Positions 51,671 to 59,818 of a stretch of DNA of 64,000 bases are shown here, piece by piece. The DNA is taken from contig NZ_DASYDG010000010.1 of NCBI RefSeq assembly GCF_036499745.1, positions 124,001 through 188,000 on the forward strand, written 5' to 3'. Each line of letters starts with the position of its first letter. Positions within the stretch are counted from its first letter, which is position 1. The stretch is from Pinirhizobacter sp036499745 (lineage in GTDB: Bacteria; Pseudomonadota; Gammaproteobacteria; Xanthomonadales; Rhodanobacteraceae). The notes beneath the pieces were generated by a model. That model was not told the origin of the DNA. It did no database searches and worked only from the letters and a program-made list of their open reading frames with translations. A program made the translations under genes and the position numbers.

Positions 51671-52681
51671 ATGAACGCACGCATCGCCCCGCCCGCCCCC
51701 GCTGCCGTGGACCCCGCCGCCCTGGTTACCAGTGCCCGGCGCGTGATCGGCATCGAGGCCGAGGCCATCAGGCTGCTCGAGCCGCGGATCGATGCCGACT
51801 TCGTCGCCGCCTGCCAGCTGATCCTGAAGTGCGAAGGCCGCGTGGTGTGCTCAGGCATGGGCAAGTCCGGGCATATTGCCCGGAAGATCGCAGCTACCCT
51901 GGCATCCACCGGGACGCCGGCGTTCTTCGTCCACCCGGGCGAAGCCAGCCACGGCGACCTGGGCATGATCCAGCCGCAGGATATCGTCATCGCCATCTCG
52001 TACTCCGGCGAGACCGACGAACTGCTCTTTATCCTGCCGGTGTTGAAACGCCAGGGCATCCCGCTGATCGCCATGACCGGTAACGTGCGGTCGTCGCTGG
52101 GCCGGGAAGCGGACCTCAACCTCGACGTGAGCATTCCGGTGGAGGCCTGCCCGCTGGGGCTGGCACCCACCGCCAGCACCACGGCGGCACTGGTGGTGGG
52201 CGATGCGCTGGCCGTGGCCCTGCTCGAGGCCCGTGGGTTCACCTCCGATGATTTCGCCCGTTCACACCCGGCCGGGAGCCTTGGCCGCCGGCTGCTGCTG
52301 CATATCGCCGACATCATGCACAAGGAAGACGCCATCCCCCGCGTGCCGCCGGGCGCCTCGGTCACCCAGGCGCTGATGGAAATGACCCACAAGCAGCTTG
52401 GCATGACAGCCGTGGTCGACGATGCCGGCCACCTGCTGGGCGTGTTCACCGACGGCGACCTGCGCCGCGCCCTGGACGACCACGCGGTGGACCTGCGCAA
52501 TGCCACGGTGGCCGAGCTGATGACGCGCGGCCCGAAGACCATCGGCGCCGACCGACTCGCGATAGAGGCGGCCCAGCTGATGGAGAAACACCAGATCCAC
52601 GCCTTGCTGGTGATCGATGAATCCCACAAGGTCGTCGGCGCGCTCAACATTCATGATCTGCTCCGGGCCCGCGTGGTCTGA
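51671..52681 (+). CDS. kdsD: Arabinose-5-phosphate isomerase KdsD
   Basis: 336 residues: SIS domain (about 40-180: VVCSGMGKSGHIARKIAATLASTGTPAFFVH in parts, ISYSGETDELL, LGLAPTASTTAALVVGDALA) and two CBS domains at the C-terminus (TQALMEMTHKQLGMTAVVDD, VAELMTRGPKTI). Converts ribulose-5-phosphate to arabinose-5-phosphate for Kdo. It opens the long co-directional run to ptsI. Confidence 0.95.
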   Translation: MNARIAPPAPAAVDPAALVTSARRVIGIEAEAIRLLEPRIDADFVAACQLILKCEGRVVCSGMGKSGHIARKIAATLASTGTPAFFVHPGEASHGDLGMIQPQDIVIAISYSGETDELLFILPVLKRQGIPLIAMTGNVRSSLGREADLNLDVSIPVEACPLGLAPTASTTAALVVGDALAVALLEARGFTSDDFARSHPAGSLGRRLLLHIADIMHKEDAIPRVPPGASVTQALMEMTHKQLGMTAVVDDAGHLLGVFTDGDLRRALDDHAVDLRNATVAELMTRGPKTIGADRLAIEAAQLMEKHQIHALLVIDESHKVVGALNIHDLLRARVV

Positions 52682-52710
52682 TTCGCCTCCCGCCTCCGCC
52701 CGGCCCCACC

Positions 52711-53259
52711 ATGCCCTACCGCCACTTCAGTGACCTGGACGCCGCCATCCGCGCCCGTGCCGCCCGTATCCGGCTGGCCGTCTTCGACGTGGACGGCACC
52801 CTCACCGACGGCGGCCTGTTCGTGGGCGAGGATGGTCTTGAGACCAAGGTTTTCCACGTGCACGATGGCCTGGGCCTGAAGCGCCTGCACGAAAACGGGG
52901 TGCAGGTGGCGATCGTCACCGCGCGGATCAGCCACCCGGTTACCCTGCGTGCGGAGGAACTGGGCATCGAACACCTCTACCAGGGCCAGCAGGACAAACG
53001 GGCCTGCGTGCTGGAAATCCTCGACGCCCTTGGGCTCACGCCCGAAGAGGCGGCCTTCATCGGCGACGACCTGCCCGACCTTGCCCCGATGCGCATGGTG
53101 GGCCTGGCCGTGGCGGTGGCCGATGCACACCCGACGGTGGCCGAGCACGCGCACTATGTCACGCGCCGCGCCGGCGGCCACGGCGCCGCCCGCGAAGCCT
53201 GCGACCTGATCCTGGCTGCCCAGGGCAAGGCCGACAGTGAACTGGAACACTGGCTTTGA
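52711..53259 (+). CDS. kdsC: 3-deoxy-D-manno-octulosonate 8-phosphate phosphatase KdsC
   Basis: 182 residues, a HAD-superfamily phosphatase of the C0 type without cap: LAVFDVDGTLTDGGLF (nucleophile Asp), the KVFHVHDGLGLKRLHENG segment, VTARIS, and AAFIGDDLPDLAPM. Releases phosphate from Kdo-8-phosphate. Its stop overlaps the TTG start of lptC. Confidence 0.95.
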   Translation: MPYRHFSDLDAAIRARAARIRLAVFDVDGTLTDGGLFVGEDGLETKVFHVHDGLGLKRLHENGVQVAIVTARISHPVTLRAEELGIEHLYQGQQDKRACVLEILDALGLTPEEAAFIGDDLPDLAPMRMVGLAVAVADAHPTVAEHAHYVTRRAGGHGAAREACDLILAAQGKADSELEHWL

Positions 53260-53858
53260 ACCTGCGCCTGTACCTGCGCGACCGGAAAGTCCCGGTTGCC
53301 GTCGTTGCACTGACCGTGGCGGCGCTTACCGCGACCCTGGTGTCGTGGTACATCCAGCCCCGGGCCAAGGTGTCCGACTTCGTCGGCCCACCCCGCTCAG
53401 GCTATGTGCTGCACAACTTCATCCTCGATTCCTGGAACGAGCAAGGCGCCTTCAGCTTCCGCCTGCATGCGCCCCGACTCGACCGCCGCGAGGGCGATGA
53501 CGCCCTGTACCTGATTTCCCCGGACTTCCGCATGCCTCCCAAGGAAGCGGGCACGCCCGACTGGACAGGCCATTCCCAGTACGGCTGGGTGGACTCCGGC
53601 GGCGATATCCTCAAGCTCCAGGGCGAGGTTCACATGCACCGGAACGCTTTCGGCACCACGGCGGCCACCCAGATGGATACCTCCGAGGTCACTTCCTGGC
53701 CCAAGGAGAATCGCCTGGCCACCGACGCCCCCGCCACGATCGTGCAGGGAACATCTACAATGAAGGGCGTTGGCATGCGGGCCAACCTCGATTCCAAGCA
53801 CCTGGAGCTCCTCGATGACGTCCACAGCTCGTTCATGCCAAAAAAGCGCACGCCCTAG
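53256..53858 (+). CDS. lptC: LPS export protein LptC
   Basis: 200 residues from a TTG start that overlaps the kdsC stop by 4 bases. One N-terminal membrane helix (VAVVALTVAALTATLVSWY), then a periplasmic beta-jellyroll (YVLHNFILDSWNEQGAFSFR, GWVDSGGDILKLQGEV, TSEVTSWPKENRLATD). Bridges LptBFG and LptA. Its 3' end overlaps lptA by 44 bases in another frame. Confidence 0.9.
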   Translation: MNLRLYLRDRKVPVAVVALTVAALTATLVSWYIQPRAKVSDFVGPPRSGYVLHNFILDSWNEQGAFSFRLHAPRLDRREGDDALYLISPDFRMPPKEAGTPDWTGHSQYGWVDSGGDILKLQGEVHMHRNAFGTTAATQMDTSEVTSWPKENRLATDAPATIVQGTSTMKGVGMRANLDSKHLELLDDVHSSFMPKKRTP

Positions 53859-54510
53859 GCTGCTCCTGGCACTCGGACTGTCAAGCATGCTCACGGCCTT
53901 CGGCGCCAGCGCCAGGCAAAGCGACCGCAATGAACCGATCAACGCCCAGGGCGTGTCGGTCGATGCCACCCAGGGTACCAACGGCCTGGTGGTCTACAAG
54001 GGCAAAGTGGTGATGACCCAGGGCACCTTGAAGGTCACCGGCGACATCGCGCACATCTACCTGGACGCCGACAACCAGGTGCTGCGTGCCGTCGTCGACG
54101 GCAAGCCCGCCACCTTCCATGAGATCGACGACAACTGCAACAACGTCGACGGCCATGCCCTGAACATCGATTACGTGGTGGAACAGAACGTGGTCACCCT
54201 CACCACCAACGCCTGGGTGAAGCAGCAGGGCCGCGGCGAATCCAACGGCGACAAACTCGTTTACCACACCGACACCAGCAACATGACCGGCCAAAGCGGC
54301 GACACCAACCTGGTGACCATGCAGTTCCTGCCCAAGCCGAAGGCCGCCGCGCCCGGCCAGCCTGCGCCGCCGCGCCCGCAGTCAGTGCCCAACTGCACGC
54401 CAACGCCGAAGGCCGCCCCGAAGGCGCCGGCGGCAGGCAAGCTCGCTGTCGCTCCGACTGCCAAGCCCGCTACCGTACCAGCGGCCGCCGCCACTGCCGC
54501 CAAGCCCTGA
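53815..54510 (+). CDS. lptA: LPS transport periplasmic protein LptA
   Basis: 231 residues; the ATG at 53815 lies inside lptC with a GGAGCTC site just upstream. Signal peptide (RPRLLLALGLSSMLTAFGA). OstA-type beta-jellyroll from about 40 (NEPINAQGVSVDATQ, VVYKGKVVMTQGTLKVTGD, VEQNVVTLTTNAWVKQ). Unusual for the family, the last 60 residues are a Pro/Ala/Lys-rich tail. Carries LPS across the periplasm. Four bases to lptB. Confidence 0.92.
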   Translation: MTSTARSCQKSARPRLLLALGLSSMLTAFGASARQSDRNEPINAQGVSVDATQGTNGLVVYKGKVVMTQGTLKVTGDIAHIYLDADNQVLRAVVDGKPATFHEIDDNCNNVDGHALNIDYVVEQNVVTLTTNAWVKQQGRGESNGDKLVYHTDTSNMTGQSGDTNLVTMQFLPKPKAAAPGQPAPPRPQSVPNCTPTPKAAPKAPAAGKLAVAPTAKPATVPAAAATAAKP

Positions 54511-54513
54511 CCG

Positions 54514-55233
54514 ATGCTTTCAGCCCAGGGCCTGCAAAAGAGTTTCCGCGCGCGCCAGGTCGTGCGTGATTTCGCGTTTTCCATCCGCGAAGGCGAAGTG
54601 GTGGGTCTGCTCGGCCCCAACGGCGCAGGCAAAACCACGTGTTTCTACATGGTGGTCGGGCTGATCGAGGCCGACGCCGGCACGATCAAACTCGACAAAC
54701 AGGACATCACTGCCCTGCCGATGCATTCGCGGGCGAAGCTGGGCATCGGCTACCTACCCCAGGAAGCCTCGGTGTTCCGCCGCCTTTCGGTCACGGACAA
54801 CATCCTGGCCGTGCTGGAGCTGCGTGAAAACCTCAACCAGAAGCAGCAGATGCAGGAGCTCGAAGGCCTGCTCGACGAACTCAAGATCGGCCACATCGCC
54901 GACCAGAAGGGCATCAGCCTGTCCGGTGGCGAACGTCGCCGCGTGGAGATCGCCCGCGCGCTGGCCGCCAAACCTCGCTACATGCTGCTGGACGAGCCCT
55001 TCGCCGGCGTCGACCCGATTTCCGTCGGCGAGATCCAGCGCATCGTCAGGCACCTGAAGGACCGCGGCATCGGCGTGCTGATCACCGATCACAATGTGCG
55101 TGAAACCCTGGGCATTTGTGACCGCGCCTACATCATGAACGACGGCGAGGTGTTATCCCGTGGCACCCCGGCACACATCCTCGCCGACGAGAAGGTCCGC
55201 GAGGTGTACCTGGGCCGTGAATTCCGCCTGTAG
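54514..55233 (+). CDS. lptB: LPS export ABC transporter ATP-binding protein LptB
   Basis: 239 residues: Walker A LLGPNGAGKTTCFYM, Q-loop YLPQEASVF, signature LSGGERRRVEIARAL, Walker B YMLLDEPFAGVDP, and the switch His in ITDHNVRETL. C-terminal EVYLGREFRL is the usual LptB ending. Energises LPS extraction with LptFG. Confidence 0.97.
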   Translation: MLSAQGLQKSFRARQVVRDFAFSIREGEVVGLLGPNGAGKTTCFYMVVGLIEADAGTIKLDKQDITALPMHSRAKLGIGYLPQEASVFRRLSVTDNILAVLELRENLNQKQQMQELEGLLDELKIGHIADQKGISLSGGERRRVEIARALAAKPRYMLLDEPFAGVDPISVGEIQRIVRHLKDRGIGVLITDHNVRETLGICDRAYIMNDGEVLSRGTPAHILADEKVREVYLGREFRL

Positions 55234-55320
55234 CGCCCGTGCCGAATCCGGTCATCTGGCCAAAGGGCCTGCTGGCCGGCCCTATGCCGACGCGCTAGGA
55301 TGGCAGGGAACTAGGCGACC

Positions 55321-56808
55321 ATGGCAGGCATGAAACCCGGACTCCAGTTTCGCCTCAACCAACAGCTCACGCTGACGCCCCAGTTGCAACAGGCCATCCG
55401 CCTGCTCCAGCTGTCGCAGCTGGAGCTCGAGGCTGAACTTCGGCAGATCGCCGAGGGAAATCCGCTGCTTGAATTCGAGGAAGATGCCGAGCCGGCTGAA
55501 GCGGGCGAAGCTGACGAGGAGTTCGAATCCGACCGCTTCATCGATGTCGCCCCGAAGGCGAGCGCCGAGAAGGAAACGGTGGAGTCGCCGCCTGACGTGG
55601 ACGATACCCATGGCGACTGGGAATCGGAGCCCCGCCATGGCGAGGCGGGAGACTATTCCTCCGGCGGCAGCCGTAACAACCAGGGCGACGAGGACGACGG
55701 CTTCGAACCGCAGAATGCCTCGGCACCAAGCCTTACCGAACACCTGTCCTGGCAGCTGAACCTCTCGCAATTCACCCCGCGCGACCACGCCATCGCTACG
55801 GCGATCATCCACGCACTGGACGAAGACGGCTACCTGCACGAGGGCATCGATGCGGTCGCCGCCGCCCTGCCCACCGACTTCCATGCCGATGCGGCCGAAA
55901 TCGAAGCCGTGCGCAAACGCCTGCAACATTTCGACCCTACGGGCGTTGCGAGCCTGGACCTGCGCGACTGTCTGTCGATGCAACTGCGCCAGTTCGCCCC
56001 GGATACCGCCTTCCGCGACGTCGCCCTGCGCATCGTGGAATTTGAGCTGGAACTGGTCGCCCGCAACGATTCGGGCAAGCTCGCGCGCAAACTTCGCTGC
56101 GACGAAGCGGACGTCGCCGGGGCACTGGGACTGATCCGCTCGCTCGACCCGCGGCCCGGTGCCGCGCTGGACGCCACGCCGGTCGAGTACGTCGCGCCTG
56201 ACGCCTATGCAAGGCGCGAGAACGGCCGCTGGCTGGTGTCGCTCAATCCCGACTGCCAACCGCGCCTGGGACTGAACCAGCACTACTGCAACCTGATCGC
56301 CCGCGCCCGCGGCGAGGACGCCAGCTGGATGAAGGGCCAGCTGCAGGAAGCGCGCTGGCTGCTCAAGAGCCTGCAGTCTCGCGCCGAAACGCTGCAGAAG
56401 GTCGCCGAGGTCATCGTTCGGCGGCAAAGCGCCTTCCTCGATTACGGCCCGGAGGCCATGCACCCCCTGGTGCTGCGCGAAGTGGCCGAGGAAGTGGGCA
56501 TGCACGAATCCACCATCTCGCGCGTCACCACCCGCAAGTACCTGCACACGCCGCGCGGCACCTTCGAACTTAAGCATTTTTTTTCATCCGGTGTCGCCAC
56601 GGAAGACGGCGGCAGCGCCTCGGCCACCGCGATCCAGGCCATGTTGCGCAAGCTCATCGCAGGCGAAGACCCTCGCAAGCCGCTTTCCGACCAGGCGCTG
56701 GCCGAAGACCTGCATCGACGCGGCATTCAGGTCGCACGCCGTACGGTGGCCAAATACCGCGAAGGCATGCGGATTCCCAGTTCATCGGACCGCGTGCGCG
56801 CCGGTTAA
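55321..56808 (+). CDS. rpoN: RNA polymerase sigma-54 factor RpoN
   Basis: 495 residues: region I (LNQQLTLTPQLQQAIRLLQL), an acidic linker (about 40-130), the core-binding domain (TEHLSWQLNLSQFTPRDHAIA), the helix-turn-helix (VAEEVGMHESTISRVTTRKY) and the RpoN box ARRTVAKYREGM near the C-terminus. Directs enhancer-dependent transcription. Standard position after lptB. Confidence 0.97.
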   Translation: MAGMKPGLQFRLNQQLTLTPQLQQAIRLLQLSQLELEAELRQIAEGNPLLEFEEDAEPAEAGEADEEFESDRFIDVAPKASAEKETVESPPDVDDTHGDWESEPRHGEAGDYSSGGSRNNQGDEDDGFEPQNASAPSLTEHLSWQLNLSQFTPRDHAIATAIIHALDEDGYLHEGIDAVAAALPTDFHADAAEIEAVRKRLQHFDPTGVASLDLRDCLSMQLRQFAPDTAFRDVALRIVEFELELVARNDSGKLARKLRCDEADVAGALGLIRSLDPRPGAALDATPVEYVAPDAYARRENGRWLVSLNPDCQPRLGLNQHYCNLIARARGEDASWMKGQLQEARWLLKSLQSRAETLQKVAEVIVRRQSAFLDYGPEAMHPLVLREVAEEVGMHESTISRVTTRKYLHTPRGTFELKHFFSSGVATEDGGSASATAIQAMLRKLIAGEDPRKPLSDQALAEDLHRRGIQVARRTVAKYREGMRIPSSSDRVRAG

Positions 56809-56938
56809 TCACCCAAGGGAACTTGAGCCCAGTCCAGCCGTCCCAATCCTTATAAGAGAAGTGTTTGAAGATAGCGGCACCGCCGTTCACCGGCCGCCAG
56901 AATCCGGCCGGACCCGCAGCAACAGGAGGCGAGACACC

Positions 56939-57259
56939 ATGCAACTTCAGCTTAGCGGCCACCATATCGACATCACCGATGCCCTGCGTACCCATGTCGA
57001 ATCCAAGCTCGACCGCCTGGAACGCCTTTACGAAAACATTACGGGCCTCAATGTGGTCCTCTGCGTCGACGACGCGGAAAAGAAGGCCGAAGGCACCCTC
57101 CTGGTGTCCGGCAACCGCCTGCACGCCGAAGCCGTAGAGCAGGACATGTACGCCTCGATCGACACCATGGCCGAAAAGCTCGTCGCACAGTTGCGCAAGC
57201 ACAAGGAAAAGCAAAGCGACCACCACCAGCGCGAAGCGCGGGAAATGAACCACGTCTGA
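56939..57259 (+). CDS. hpf: Ribosome hibernation promoting factor HPF
   Basis: 106 residues, short HPF/YfiA type: MQLQLSGHHIDITDALRTHV, SKLDRLERLYENI, then the basic helix SIDTMAEKLVAQLRKHKEK. AACAGGAGG ribosome site. Binds the 30S subunit to stabilise 100S dimers in stationary phase. No ptsN follows, unlike in enterobacteria. Confidence 0.93.
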   Translation: MQLQLSGHHIDITDALRTHVESKLDRLERLYENITGLNVVLCVDDAEKKAEGTLLVSGNRLHAEAVEQDMYASIDTMAEKLVAQLRKHKEKQSDHHQREAREMNHV

Positions 57260-57318
57260 CCCCGGGCACCCCGGGTGCATGGCACAATGAGGCCTGCTTA
57301 CCCGGGGACACCCCACGC

Positions 57319-58269
57319 TTGGACCGGCTGACCGCCCGACAACTGTTCGATAGCACCCACGAGCGCATGGGCTTGCGCTGGATCGCCGGCCTGCGCGGTG
57401 AAGGGCGCGTGCTCGAACATGGGCAATCGGTCACCCGTCGCCCGTCGCTGGTGGGCTACCTCAATGTGATCTACCCCAACAAGGTGCAGATCATCGGCAC
57501 CGAGGAACTCAACTACCTCGATGGGCGCGATTCGCGCCAACGCTGGGAAGCCATCCAGAAGATCGCCGCTTACCGCCCGGCAGCGCTCATCGTCACCAAG
57601 GAACAACCCGTCCCGGCGGATCTGCGCGAGATGGCCGAGGAAACCGATACCCCGCTCTGGCTCAGCTCCAAGCGCGGGCATGAACTGCTGACCTACCTGC
57701 AATACCACCTCGCCCGTACCCTGGCCCCGCGTGTCACCTTGCACGGCGTATTCCTGGAAGTGTTTTCCATCGGCGTGCTGATCACGGGCGAATCAGGCTC
57801 CGGCAAGAGCGAGCTTGCACTTGAACTCATCAGCCGCGGCCATCGCCTGGTGGCGGACGACGCCACCGAGTTCACCCTGATCGCCCCTGACGTCATCGAC
57901 GGCGCCTGTCCGGAACTGCTGCAGGATCTGCTGGAGGTACGTGGCCTGGGCGTGCTGAACGTACGCGAGATGTTTGGGCACACCGCGGTGAAGCCGTCGA
58001 AATACCTGCGCCTGGTGATCCAGTTGAAGCCGCTGCGCGAGGGCGAGGACACCGACGCCATGACGCGTATCACCGGCGACGTCGGCCGCCGCAGTATCCT
58101 GGATGTCGACGTGCCGATGATCACCATCCCGGTAGCGCCGGGCCGCAACCTCTCCGTGCTGGTCGAGGCCGCCGTACGCAGCCAGGCGCTCAAAAGCAAA
58201 GGCATCGATCCGGCACAGACCTTCATGGACCGGCAGGCGCACCAGATGCGCCGCCTGCCGCCGTGGTGA
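57319..58269 (+). CDS. hprK: HPr kinase/phosphorylase HprK
   Basis: 316 residues with a TTG start. N-terminal domain (QLFDSTHERMGLRWIAGL), then the P-loop LITGESGSGKSELALELISRGHRLVADDA and the HprK signature LEVRGLGVLNVREMFG. Phosphorylates and dephosphorylates the regulatory Ser of HPr. In proteobacteria it sits next to rapZ and a permease-less PTS. Four bases to rapZ. Confidence 0.95.
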   Translation: MDRLTARQLFDSTHERMGLRWIAGLRGEGRVLEHGQSVTRRPSLVGYLNVIYPNKVQIIGTEELNYLDGRDSRQRWEAIQKIAAYRPAALIVTKEQPVPADLREMAEETDTPLWLSSKRGHELLTYLQYHLARTLAPRVTLHGVFLEVFSIGVLITGESGSGKSELALELISRGHRLVADDATEFTLIAPDVIDGACPELLQDLLEVRGLGVLNVREMFGHTAVKPSKYLRLVIQLKPLREGEDTDAMTRITGDVGRRSILDVDVPMITIPVAPGRNLSVLVEAAVRSQALKSKGIDPAQTFMDRQAHQMRRLPPW

Positions 58270-58273
58270 ACAC

Positions 58274-59158
58274 ATGACGCCCAACATCATCGATCCCAAA
58301 TCCATTCGCCTGGTCGTGCTTACCGGCATGTCCGGTGGCGGCAAGACGGTCGCCCTGCGCGCGCTGGAAGACCTCGAGTTCTACTGCGTGGACAACCTCC
58401 CTGCCGCGCTGATCCCCCAGCTGGTGGCCGCGGTGAGCCAGGGCGAGCACGGCCCGCAAACCCATATCGCGGTGGGTGTGGACGTGCGCAACCGCGAGGC
58501 GGATCTTTCGCGCATGCCCAGCGTGCTGTCCGATATCGCGGCCACGGGCGTGGAAGTACACCTGATCTTCCTGGACAGCCGCGACGACGTATTGATCAAG
58601 CGCTACTCCGAAACACGCCGGCGCCACCCGCTGTCGTCGGAAGGCCTGTCGCTGGCCGATGCAATTGCGCGCGAACGCAAGCTGCTGCGACCGCTCTCCG
58701 CGATCGCCGAACGCGTGCTCGATTCGAGCGAACTGAACGTGCACCAGTTGCGCCGCCTGATCGCCACCGGGTACGCGGCGGCCAGCGATGGCATGACCTT
58801 GATGTTCGAATCCTTTGCCTTCCGCCGCGGCTTGCCGCTGGATGCCGATTTCGTCTTCGACGCACGCTGCCTGCCCAACCCCCATTGGGAGGCCCGCCTG
58901 CGGCCACTATCAGGCAAGGATGCTCCCGTGCGCGAATACCTTGAGCAACAACCGCTGGTCGAGCAGTACTTCAACGACACGGTGCATTGGCTGGAAAACT
59001 GGCTTCCGCAGTTCGAGAAGGACGACCGCAGCTACGTCACCATCTGCATCGGCTGTACCGGTGGCCGCCACCGCTCGGTGTACCTGGTGGAGAAACTGGC
59101 CGAACACTTCCGCAACCGCCGCGGCAGCGCCCTCACCTTCCACCGGGAACTCGAATGA
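58274..59158 (+). CDS. rapZ: RNase adapter / nucleotide-binding protein RapZ
   Basis: 294 residues: Walker A VVLTGMSGGGKTVALRALED, YCVDNLPAALIP, FLDSRDDVLIKRYSETRRRHPL, and the C-terminal CIGCTGGRHRSVYLVEKLA. In E. coli it guides RNase E to the GlmZ sRNA and so controls amino-sugar synthesis. Overlaps the EIIA gene by 4 bases. Confidence 0.95.
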   Translation: MTPNIIDPKSIRLVVLTGMSGGGKTVALRALEDLEFYCVDNLPAALIPQLVAAVSQGEHGPQTHIAVGVDVRNREADLSRMPSVLSDIAATGVEVHLIFLDSRDDVLIKRYSETRRRHPLSSEGLSLADAIARERKLLRPLSAIAERVLDSSELNVHQLRRLIATGYAAASDGMTLMFESFAFRRGLPLDADFVFDARCLPNPHWEARLRPLSGKDAPVREYLEQQPLVEQYFNDTVHWLENWLPQFEKDDRSYVTICIGCTGGRHRSVYLVEKLAEHFRNRRGSALTFHRELE

Positions 59159-59556
59159 GCGACACCGGCGTTGGCGTGCTGTTGATGACCCACGAGGCGG
59201 TGGGCCAGGCATTGATTTCGGCCGCACGCCACGTCATGCCGCGGCTGCCCCTGCACGTGGCGGCGGTAGAGGTACCCGCCCATGCCGATCCGGACATCAT
59301 GCGTTCGCTCACCGCCCAACATGCGCGTGAACTGGACAGCGGCCACGGCGTGCTGGTGCTGGCCGATCTCTACGGCGCCACCCCGTGCAATATCGGCCTG
59401 TCCCTGGCTGACCTGGGCGTGCGCATCCGCTGCGTGTCGGGCCTGAACCTGCCGATGTTGCTGCGGGTACTCAACTATCCGGAAAAAACCTTGTCCGAAC
59501 TTGTCGAAGTGGCTGCCGCCGGCGGCCGCGGGGGAATCTTCATCGACCATGCTTGA
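59155..59556 (+). CDS. PTS EIIA component, mannose/fructose (EIIA-Man) type
   Basis: 133 residues. The phosphorylated His is in LLMTHEAVGQALISAA near residue 13, and the VLADLYGATPCNIGLSLA and GLNLPMLLRVLNY segments are those of EIIA-Man. No EIIB, EIIC or EIID gene is nearby, so it most likely serves regulation rather than sugar uptake. The stop lies inside the HPr gene (8-base overlap). Confidence 0.92.
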   Translation: MSDTGVGVLLMTHEAVGQALISAARHVMPRLPLHVAAVEVPAHADPDIMRSLTAQHARELDSGHGVLVLADLYGATPCNIGLSLADLGVRIRCVSGLNLPMLLRVLNYPEKTLSELVEVAAAGGRGGIFIDHA

Positions 59557-59818
59557 GCGCGAAATCGTGGTATCCAACCGCCTGGGCCTGCATGCACGCG
59601 CTTCAGCCAAGCTGGTCCAGCTGGTGCAGGGCTTCAAGTCAACTGTCTGGCTGGTGCACCGTGGGCGTGAGGTCAACGCGCAAAGCATCATGGGCGTCAT
59701 GATGCTGGCCGCGGGACTGGGAAGCCCGTTGCTGGTGCGCGCCGACGGCGCCGATGAAGAAGTCGCCCTGAACGCCGTGGTCGAGCTTTTCGACCGCAAG
59801 TTCGACGAGGGCGGTTGA
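59549..59818 (+). CDS. ptsH: Phosphocarrier protein HPr
   Basis: 89 residues. Active His in NRLGLHARASAKLVQL and the regulatory Ser in AQSIMGVMMLAAG, the site expected for HprK. Receives phosphate from EI and passes it to EIIA. Confidence 0.94.
   Translation: MLEREIVVSNRLGLHARASAKLVQLVQGFKSTVWLVHRGREVNAQSIMGVMMLAAGLGSPLLVRADGADEEVALNAVVELFDRKFDEGG

Noticed and set aside
55282..56577. 431-codon minus-strand frame opposite rpoN
   Set aside because: Antisense shadow; rpoN motifs are complete on the plus strand.
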